From assembly GCA_018262455.1 (NCBI GenBank), contig JAGSPR010000077.1, positions 1-19,793 of the forward strand: a DNA stretch of 19,793 nucleotides, read 5' to 3'. The position numbers were made by a program, and so were the translations under genes. The DNA is from Deltaproteobacteria bacterium (GTDB lineage: Bacteria; Myxococcota; Polyangia; Haliangiales; Haliangiaceae). Position 1 is the first letter of the stretch; every line of letters starts with the position of its first letter. Under the pieces are notes generated by a model that did not search any database, was not told the DNA's origin, and saw only the letters and a program-made list of their open reading frames with translations. This document shows, piece by piece, positions 13,969 through 19,793 of the stretch.

Positions 13969-16968
13969 TCAGATGCGAGCGGCGGCGAGCTCCAGTGCGC
14001 GGCTGACGCCGACCTCGAGATCGAAGGCCTGCACGTCGACGACCGCGGCCCAGTGCTCGAGCCGACGGGCCAGCGTGGTCAGGGCATCCGTGGCCGCGCG
14101 CGCCAGCGGATCTCCGAGCTCGCGATCCAGATCGGGCGCGCCGCGAACGAGCGCGTGATAGACGGCGTCCTCCGAGAGCTCCAGGCGAGGCACATCATTG
14201 CGAAAGAACGCCTCGACATAGCCGCCTTCGAGATAACCGCGCAGGTAGGCGCGGGTCCGATCAAAGACCCGCGATAACGCGAGCCCGATCCGATCCTCGG
14301 CGGCCCGCTGGAGATCTCCAATGACGTCGGCTCCGATCACCGCGCCGAGCGTGCGTGCAGCGGATTCGGCGAGCCGACTCCGGGCCCGCAGGTCCTCGGC
14401 GACGCGCCGCCGCCCGTCCTCGATCGCCGAATCGAAGCCGGACTGCAGCAGCGCGATCAGATAGTCCCGATCGGCCTCGGTGGCGGTGTGGGACGAGAAC
14501 GGCAGGCGGCGCGGCCGCACGAGATCGAGAACCTCGCGTGCAGCACGGCGATACAGCAGCGAGGTCTCGTCCGAGAGTGCCTTGCGTTCGACGAGCACGG
14601 CCTCATCGGTGAACGCCCTGGCCGAGGCGACGAGCTCGTTCCGGGCGGCGGCCGCCGCCTCAGACGCAGAGATCGCGCGCCGGCGCACGGCATCGACCAG
14701 GCGCTGGGCCTCGGTGGTCACGCTGCGCAAGGTACGCGCGCAGGCATCGCGCTTGAGCTGGCGGGCCTGCTGGAAGAACCGGGTCTCGAGCGCGCTGGAC
14801 AGCGCAGCCCAGTTGCCGTCGGTCGTCGCTGCCGTCGCTGTCTGGGCGGACTTCGCGGACTTCGCGGACTTCGCGGGCTTCGCGGGCTTCGCGGGCTTCG
14901 CGGGTTCGGCGGGCTGGGCGAGTTCGGCGGGCTCGGCGGGCCCGGCGGGCTCGGCGGACTCGGCGGGCTCGGCGGGCTTCGCGGGCAGGGCTCGCTTCCA
15001 GTCGAGCGCGTCCCGAGCCGCGAACGGCACGATCGCCTCGACCAGGTCGCCGAGCTCGCCACCGATGAAGCTCACGACCTCCTCGGTCTCGGCCGGTGAC
15101 AGCTGGTCGGCCTTGTTGAGGACACCGAGGACCCGCTTGCCCTCGTCGTGGATCGAGCGCAGCGCCTTCTTCTCACTCGCCTTGCCGCCCTGGGCGGCGG
15201 TGAACACCCAGATCACGGCGTCCGCCTTGGCGATGAACGCCCGCGCGGTGGCCTCGTGCTCGGGCTGGATCGAGTTGAGGCCCGGCGTGTCGACGATGTT
15301 GATCTTCTCGAGCTGCGGCAGCGGGACGAGGATCTCGACGCGATCGATCGCAAGGGCCGCGGCTGGCGTCAGCGCGCGCAGGTGGCCCATCAGCGCGTCC
15401 CATCCAAGCTCGACGGTGACACCGTCTCGGCCCACGATGCGGCCGCCGCGCTCACGCCCGTATCGCACGACGTTGATCGTGGCCGTGGTGGGCGTGATCC
15501 CGGTCGGCGCGACGTCCGCTCCGATGAACGCGTTCACGAACGACGACTTGCCGGACGAAAACTCGCCCATCACCGTGACGAGCAAGGGCTGGTCGAGGTT
15601 CGCTGCGGCGCGTGCGACCTCGCCGACGAGGTGACCGAGCTCGCGCCGGCTCTCGACGGTGTGTTCCACGAACTTCGCGAGATCGGCGATCTCGGTCCCG
15701 GGGGCGCCATAGATCGCCGCCCGCGCGTCGGTGAGCAGCTGGCGCGCACCCGCGTGGTGAGGGTCGACCCGTAGCGCGGCTCGTGCCGAGTCTGCAGCAC
15801 TCCCGGGATTCGTTGCGAGCGCCAGGCGAGCGAGCTCGACGTGGGCATCCACATCATCCCGGGCCGCCGCGACCTCGAGCAACGCCCTCGCGCCGTCGGG
15901 CTGACTCTCGATCATCGCGATTCCGCGCGCCACCAGCGCCCGGCCGTCGTTCGGATCCTTGCCAAGGAGGTCGCTGCCCCACTGCAGGCTGCGGGTGGTG
16001 TCGCGGGCGGCGATCGCGGTGTCGACCGCGGCGCGCAGGACCTCGACCCCAGCGCCGAGCGCGAGCGCGCGGTCGAAGCTCGACAGTGCGGCCTCCAGAT
16101 TGTCGCTCGCGCGGTGCGCAGCGGCGATCTTCGCGTGCAGGTCGGGCCGTCGCGCCGCGGCCTGGAGGGCCTCGAGGTAGAAGGCGTGAGCCCGCATCGA
16201 GTCGCCCTGGACCAGCGCCGCGTCACCCTGCGCGACCGTGATGTCGAGCCGGCGCTGAGCGCCGAGCGGGGTCGTGTCCTCCTCGGCGAGCTCCCGGGCC
16301 TTGGCGAGCCGCTCCCCCGCGATCGCCGGTGCGTCCTCGAGGAGAGCGATCCGCCCGAGCGCGTAGAGCGCAACCACCGGGGGCCGGGGCGCTGCGGCGG
16401 CCCGCTCGAGATGGCGCAGCGCCTCGTCCATCGATCCGCCATCCGCGACGAGGGCCTCCCCGAGTGACGCGCGGGCCTCGAGGTCGTTGCCGTTCTCGGT
16501 GACCGCCTTGCGCAGCTCGCGGATCGCCTTGTCGAGATCGTTGCGCCGCCGCCATGCGACCCCGAGTCCGCGATACGCGTCCGCAAGGATCTCGCGATCT
16601 CCGCCAGCCTCGGCAACCGCGCGCGCGAGCGAGCCGATCGCGAGCTCGTAGCGGCCAAGTGTGACGAGCGCCATCCCGTGCCCAACGAGCGCTGCGGGAT
16701 CTCCGGCGCGCAGCTTCAACGCGCGTTCGAATGCCTCGCGAGCGCGTTCGGGATCTTGCAGCTGCATCCGCGCGTCCCCGAGCAGGATCAGCGCTTGACC
16801 GTGGTCGGGCTTCGCGGTGAGCAAAGCCTCGAGGACGTCGATGCCGGAGCGGATGTCGCCCGCGCGAACCAGCGCCTCTGCCTGACTCAGCTGATCGCGA
16901 TAGTCGTCGAGGACGAGCTCTCCGGCGAGGTCGCCGATCCGGCGTTGGAGCCGGCTCCACAGCGTCAT
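13969..16968 (-). CDS. TPR-dynamin-like GTPase fusion
   Basis: 999 residues from ATG 16968. Residues about 20-430 are helical TPR-type repeats (ARMQLQDPERAREAFERALKLRAGDPAALVGHGMALVTLGRYELAIGSLARAV and others). The GTPase domain follows: P-loop GEFSSGKSS near residue 470, G2 PTGITPTTATINVV, G3 IVDTPGLNS near 558, and G4 LNKAD near 619, all intact and of dynamin type. A Pro-Ala-Lys/Glu low-complexity tract occupies about 661-708, ahead of the long helical stalk region (709-999). Bacterial dynamin-like proteins remodel membranes; the TPR part would recruit partners (inference). No strong transmembrane segment is evident. The gene is preceded by a lipoprotein and a second dynamin-like gene on the same strand and followed by rnhB. 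Confidence 0.85.
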   Translation of the reverse strand: MTLWSRLQRRIGDLAGELVLDDYRDQLSQAEALVRAGDIRSGIDVLEALLTAKPDHGQALILLGDARMQLQDPERAREAFERALKLRAGDPAALVGHGMALVTLGRYELAIGSLARAVAEAGGDREILADAYRGLGVAWRRRNDLDKAIRELRKAVTENGNDLEARASLGEALVADGGSMDEALRHLERAAAAPRPPVVALYALGRIALLEDAPAIAGERLAKARELAEEDTTPLGAQRRLDITVAQGDAALVQGDSMRAHAFYLEALQAAARRPDLHAKIAAAHRASDNLEAALSSFDRALALGAGVEVLRAAVDTAIAARDTTRSLQWGSDLLGKDPNDGRALVARGIAMIESQPDGARALLEVAAARDDVDAHVELARLALATNPGSAADSARAALRVDPHHAGARQLLTDARAAIYGAPGTEIADLAKFVEHTVESRRELGHLVGEVARAAANLDQPLLVTVMGEFSSGKSSFVNAFIGADVAPTGITPTTATINVVRYGRERGGRIVGRDGVTVELGWDALMGHLRALTPAAALAIDRVEILVPLPQLEKINIVDTPGLNSIQPEHEATARAFIAKADAVIWVFTAAQGGKASEKKALRSIHDEGKRVLGVLNKADQLSPAETEEVVSFIGGELGDLVEAIVPFAARDALDWKRALPAKPAEPAESAEPAGPAEPAELAQPAEPAKPAKPAKPAKSAKSAKSAQTATAATTDGNWAALSSALETRFFQQARQLKRDACARTLRSVTTEAQRLVDAVRRRAISASEAAAAARNELVASARAFTDEAVLVERKALSDETSLLYRRAAREVLDLVRPRRLPFSSHTATEADRDYLIALLQSGFDSAIEDGRRRVAEDLRARSRLAESAARTLGAVIGADVIGDLQRAAEDRIGLALSRVFDRTRAYLRGYLEGGYVEAFFRNDVPRLELSEDAVYHALVRGAPDLDRELGDPLARAATDALTTLARRLEHWAAVVDVQAFDLEVGVSRALELAAARI
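14843..14986. repeat. 9-bp minisatellite, 16 units, inside the TPR-dynamin gene
   Basis: Sixteen perfectly phased 9-base units (for example TTCGCGGGC, TTCGCGGAC, TCGGCGGGC) run without a break. On the coding strand each unit encodes Pro-Ala-Lys, Pro-Ala-Glu, Ser-Ala-Lys or a close variant. Unit length is a multiple of three, so gain or loss of units keeps the frame. The units group into Lys-type and Glu-type blocks, which indicates local expansion by slippage or unequal exchange. Confidence 0.9.
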
Positions 16969-16971
16969 GCT

Positions 16972-17016
16972 GGGAGCCTACCCCCTCGCGGGGCGCGGGG
17001 CGCGCGGTGGGCTCCC
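16972..17016 (-). promoter_or_regulatory. hairpin covering the ribosome-binding region of the TPR-dynamin gene
   Basis: On the minus strand GGGAGCC pairs with GGCTCCC, and inside the loop CCCC-GCGA-GGGG forms a second stem that buries the only Shine-Dalgarno-like stretch (GAGGGGG). The outer stem ends three bases before the ATG at 16968 and begins about 13 bases after the lipoprotein stop. It lacks a following U tract, so translational control is as likely as termination of the lipoprotein message. Confidence 0.4.
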
Positions 17017-17029
17017 CGACAGCCGCTGT

Positions 17030-18043
17030 TCAGCGCGAACCTTCGAACGCCGCGGGAGCGTGGCGCAGCCCGAGCCCGAGGTTGAGCTCGGCGTTCCACG
17101 TGCCATCGACCACCTTGTCGCCGACGCCGTCGCCATCTTCGTCGACCAGCGTGGCCGTACCCGAGGCGAAGTGCAGGACATCGAGCCGCAACGCGGACAT
17201 CTGGTCATGCGCGATGGAAACGACCAGGTCGAGCCCGACGCTGCAAATCGATGCGATCTCGGTCTCGTGACCGACGCACACGCCCAAGACGCACTTGTCG
17301 GCCACGCTCTTCGCGAGCACCGGGCAGTTCAGCGCCTTGCCGAGCGTTCCACGGATGTCCTGGCCGAAGGTCTGGGTCGAGATCGCCTCGAGCGCCTGCC
17401 ATGCGTACTCGCCGTAGGCGAGGCCGAAGTGCTGCTCGCTGAACGTGAGCTTGCCGCCGTCCCCGACGGAGATGCGGGGGTTCTCGAGCAGCGTGTCCGC
17501 GGGGAGGTTGCCGAGCGGGAGCCGGAAGTCGATGCCCGCCGGATGGAGATCGAGCGCGGTGAGCTGGTGGGTCGTGGGGGCCCCCCGCTTGATGTCGAGC
17601 TCGCTGTCGACCGAGAACTGCGTGAGGGCGATGTCCGCGAGCGCGGCCATCTCGCCCGCGTACTCGGTGAGCGGCTTGTCGTTGATCTTGATCTTGTTGA
17701 TCTCGTCGTTGATGAAGCCTTCGAGCCGGTCCTTGATGATGCCCGGGATCGCGTTGTACAGCGCGCCGACCGCGGGAACGCCGGCCTTGTCGGCGATCGT
17801 GATCAGGGCATGCGCCGGATTGGTCGAGAAGTCACGGATCGTCGCCACGACGAGCTCGGCCTGCGGGGGCAGGATCGCCTCGATCGTGAAGTCGATGGTG
17901 TTACGCATCTGGTACGGCCCCGTCTTGGCCGGCTGCGGGTTGGTCGGCGTGCCGACCGGGTCGTCGCCGCCGGTGACATCGTCACCAGGACCGGAGGCAG
18001 TACAACCGATAGCGAGCAGCGAGGTCATGAGGGCGATACGCAT
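17030..18043 (-). CDS. putative lipoprotein of unknown function
   Basis: 337 residues from ATG 18043. The short N-terminal signal MRIALMTSLLAIGC ends in a lipobox-like LAIGC with Cys14 as the probable lipidated residue, followed by a Gly/Asp/Pro/Thr-rich tether to about residue 45. No family was recognised in the body. It contains amphipathic helices (AHALITIADKAGVPAVGALYNAIPGIIKDRLEGFINDEINKI pattern), three closely placed Cys segments (ALNCPVL, KCVLGVC, SICSVG), and DEDGDGVGDK near the C-terminus, which resembles a calcium-binding Asp/Gly loop. It sits between two dynamin-like GTPase genes on the same strand, which hints at an envelope role alongside them (inference). Its upstream gap of 187 bases probably holds its promoter; no clear -35/-10 pair was found. 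Confidence 0.65.
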   Translation of the reverse strand: MRIALMTSLLAIGCTASGPGDDVTGGDDPVGTPTNPQPAKTGPYQMRNTIDFTIEAILPPQAELVVATIRDFSTNPAHALITIADKAGVPAVGALYNAIPGIIKDRLEGFINDEINKIKINDKPLTEYAGEMAALADIALTQFSVDSELDIKRGAPTTHQLTALDLHPAGIDFRLPLGNLPADTLLENPRISVGDGGKLTFSEQHFGLAYGEYAWQALEAISTQTFGQDIRGTLGKALNCPVLAKSVADKCVLGVCVGHETEIASICSVGLDLVVSIAHDQMSALRLDVLHFASGTATLVDEDGDGVGDKVVDGTWNAELNLGLGLRHAPAAFEGSR

Positions 18044-18230
18044 GGACGGGGTTCAAAGCAAACGCTCAGCCAACTGCGCAGATCGCGCAACTAGCGAGAG
18101 TTCCGTCGAACCACGCACTGCGTCAGGCGGGATTGCTGGGTACGACAGACACCGCTCCCAGACGACAGGCCTTCTCAGGCAACTCGAGTAGCCATTCCTC
18201 GAGGCCCCACGAGAGGTTGGATCGCGCGCC

Positions 18231-19793
18231 TCAGGAGACGTCGGCCGGAAGCGGGTCCAGCTGGGCTGGCTCGTCCGGCGTCCAGAGCGCCTCGCGGAGC
18301 TTGCCGAGGGCGCGGCGCGTGGCCACGACCTGCTCGATCTGCGTCGTGGTCGACGTCTTCATCGCCGCGACCTGGCTCCCCGCCTCGCGGCGGTCGAGCA
18401 TCGTGCGGTCGAGGATCTCGCTGATGCCCTTGTAGAGCGTGTTGCCCGCGTTCGACACGAACTCGGACAGGCGCTTGGCGAAATCCTCGATGCAGCGGTC
18501 GAAGTGCGGCCTCATCGCCTCGGCCGCGTTGAGCACGGCCGCGGGGACCCGCTCCTTGGCCTGGACCCGGATATCTCCTGCGATCTTCGACTTGAGGACG
18601 ATCGCCAGGATCGGCGCGGCGAGGGTGAGCAGGCCACCCGCGAGCGCGTTCACGAACAGCATCACCGTCGTGCCGAGCGCGCCGACCGCGTAGATGCCGA
18701 CGTCGTACTTGAAGCTATCGACCGTGATGTCGACCTTCGTATCCTCGGGCCCGAGGCGCTCGGCGAGAGTGGCGGCCGCCGCGGCGACGTTCTCATTGGT
18801 GATCTGGATGACCTCTTCGGCGAGGTGCTCGAGCATCGCGGCGAGCTTGGCGCCCTCGACCTCGGCCCATTCCTTGAACTTGTCCTCGATGAACGAGGGC
18901 AGGTACGCCTTGACGTCGTTGGCGTCGACCGCGTCGATCTGGGCTGGCAGCGCCTGCACGAAGGTCTTCGCGAACTGCTCGAGATCGAGCGCGATCTGAT
19001 TCTTGATCGACGTGGCATCTGCATCGATCCGCACATGGAGCTCGTCGAGCTTGCGCTTGGACGTATCGAGCTGCTCGCGCACCGCGGTGATACGGTGCTC
19101 GAGCTCGGTGATGTCGAGCTCGTACGAGCGCATCCGGACCCCGAGGTTGTTCTCGAGATAGCCGGCGGTGCGCTCGGCGTCGCCGGCGGCATTGTCGAGG
19201 ATGACCTGGGCCCGATCGCGGGCCAGGAAGCGCTCGAGGTAGGCGAGCAGCTCGGGCATCCCGCTCGCAGGGTCCTTCGACTTCGCCCAGTCCTTGGCGG
19301 ACAGCGGGAAGATCACCGGCTCGGGAGTGATCCTGGCGAGGCCGGTCCGGACGTAATCGAGGACCGCGCCCTGCTCATCCTTCGACAGCATGTCCATCTT
19401 GCCGAGGACGAAGATCAGCCGGTCGCGCGCGCTCTCGAGCACGCGGCTGCGCAGGAACTCGCGCTCGCTGTCCTTGAGCGCCTGCCCGGCATCGAGCAGG
19501 AACACGACCGCATCGGCGCGCGGCACGTAGCCGTACGTGACCTCGGCGCGCTGCTCGTTGAGGTCATTGACGCCCGGCGTATCGACGAGCACCACGTTGT
19601 TCCGCAGCAGGTCACTCGGGAACGCGAGCTCGACGAACGAGACCTCGCTGGCGTGGCCTCCGACGACCGTGACCCACTCCTTGAGCTGGTTTGGATCGAG
19701 CAGCTTGCTCTCGCCCGAGAGCAGCACGACCCGCGCGGTGGGCGAGGGGCCGTGGATGACATGGTTGATCGAAGCGGTGGTCGGCGTGATGCC
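18231..19793 (-). CDS. dynamin-like GTPase, N-terminus beyond the window
   Basis: The frame is open from the right edge to TGA at 18231, giving about 520 residues; the P-loop lies outside the window. The first visible residues, GITPTTASINHV, are the G2 switch and match the same segment (GITPTTATINVV) of the neighbouring TPR-dynamin. G3 is VDTPGVND. The G4 position reads GKMD (VLGKMDML), where Asn is normal. A coiled-coil stretch (ELEHRITAVREQLDTSKRKLDELHVRI) and two adjacent hydrophobic segments (about 18590-18700, AVGALGTTVMLFVNALAGGLL and LAAPILAIVL) follow, the latter likely the membrane-inserting paddle typical of bacterial dynamins. The C-terminus is helical. A GTG at 19727 is only an internal codon. 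Confidence 0.85.
   Translation of the reverse strand, partial: GITPTTASINHVIHGPSPTARVVLLSGESKLLDPNQLKEWVTVVGGHASEVSFVELAFPSDLLRNNVVLVDTPGVNDLNEQRAEVTYGYVPRADAVVFLLDAGQALKDSEREFLRSRVLESARDRLIFVLGKMDMLSKDEQGAVLDYVRTGLARITPEPVIFPLSAKDWAKSKDPASGMPELLAYLERFLARDRAQVILDNAAGDAERTAGYLENNLGVRMRSYELDITELEHRITAVREQLDTSKRKLDELHVRIDADATSIKNQIALDLEQFAKTFVQALPAQIDAVDANDVKAYLPSFIEDKFKEWAEVEGAKLAAMLEHLAEEVIQITNENVAAAAATLAERLGPEDTKVDITVDSFKYDVGIYAVGALGTTVMLFVNALAGGLLTLAAPILAIVLKSKIAGDIRVQAKERVPAAVLNAAEAMRPHFDRCIEDFAKRLSEFVSNAGNTLYKGISEILDRTMLDRREAGSQVAAMKTSTTTQIEQVVATRRALGKLREALWTPDEPAQLDPLPADVS

Noticed and set aside
14843..14986. Repeat array as a CRISPR
   Set aside because: Units are 9 bp, contiguous and without spacers, and encode an in-frame peptide repeat.
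14480..15634. 384-residue open frame antisense to the TPR-dynamin gene
   Set aside because: Its Phe/Ala/Gly-rich repeat is the minisatellite read on the wrong strand, with no domain signature.
16967..18094. 375-residue open frame antisense to the lipoprotein
   Set aside because: Composition is that of a GC-rich shadow (Arg, Asp, Val, Glu); the minus-strand frame has a signal sequence and normal composition.
18044..18230. Small gene or RNA in the gap between the lipoprotein and the second dynamin gene
   Set aside because: No convincing open frame or stable fold was seen; probably only promoter and terminator sequence.

Overview
The window is GC-rich chromosomal DNA with short intergenic gaps and many 4-base gene overlaps (ATGA/GTGA). 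The content suggests a myxobacterium-like member of the Myxococcota/Deltaproteobacteria. The clues are a receiver protein with a DUF4388/PATAN-like domain and a Pro/Ala-rich linker, an ECF sigma factor coupled to a Pro-rich membrane protein, a TPR-dynamin fusion, and a lipoprotein with an Asp/Gly-rich segment. That placement is inference; no rRNA or other marker is present. I saw no tRNA, rRNA, CRISPR array, IS element or prophage.

Left block, + strand (1-3159): the last codons of mnmE, then bioF, bioA and bioD in overlapping order, giving three of the four late biotin steps (bioB is not here). An accessory island (about 3160-3943) follows. It holds a decayed copy of the bioD 3' end, a tandem 48-bp repeat carrying four heptamers of alternating orientation exactly 24 bp apart, a small LAGLIDADG-type gene whose catalytic acidic residue is replaced by Ala, and a cluster of GAA-loop hairpins.

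Minus strand (3944-6286): larA-like, rsmG and mug read leftward as a tight operon, converging on the island. Divergent from larA is a + strand operon (6363-10659): a receiver-PATAN-membrane-TPR protein with Glu at the phosphoacceptor position, then tsaD and rsmA in overlapping frames. mutM follows with its own terminator, then an ECF sigma factor overlapping a single-pass membrane protein (11721-13177).

Right block, minus strand (13205-19793): a dynamin-like GTPase truncated by the window edge, a lipoprotein, a TPR-dynamin fusion with an internal 9-bp minisatellite, and an RNase HII that looks archaeal-type.

Most of the window is translation and genome maintenance (MnmE, RsmG, TsaD, RsmA, Mug, MutM, RNase HII) plus biotin synthesis. 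The parts most likely to be undescribed are the island at 3160-3943 and the paired dynamin/lipoprotein/TPR-dynamin cluster.
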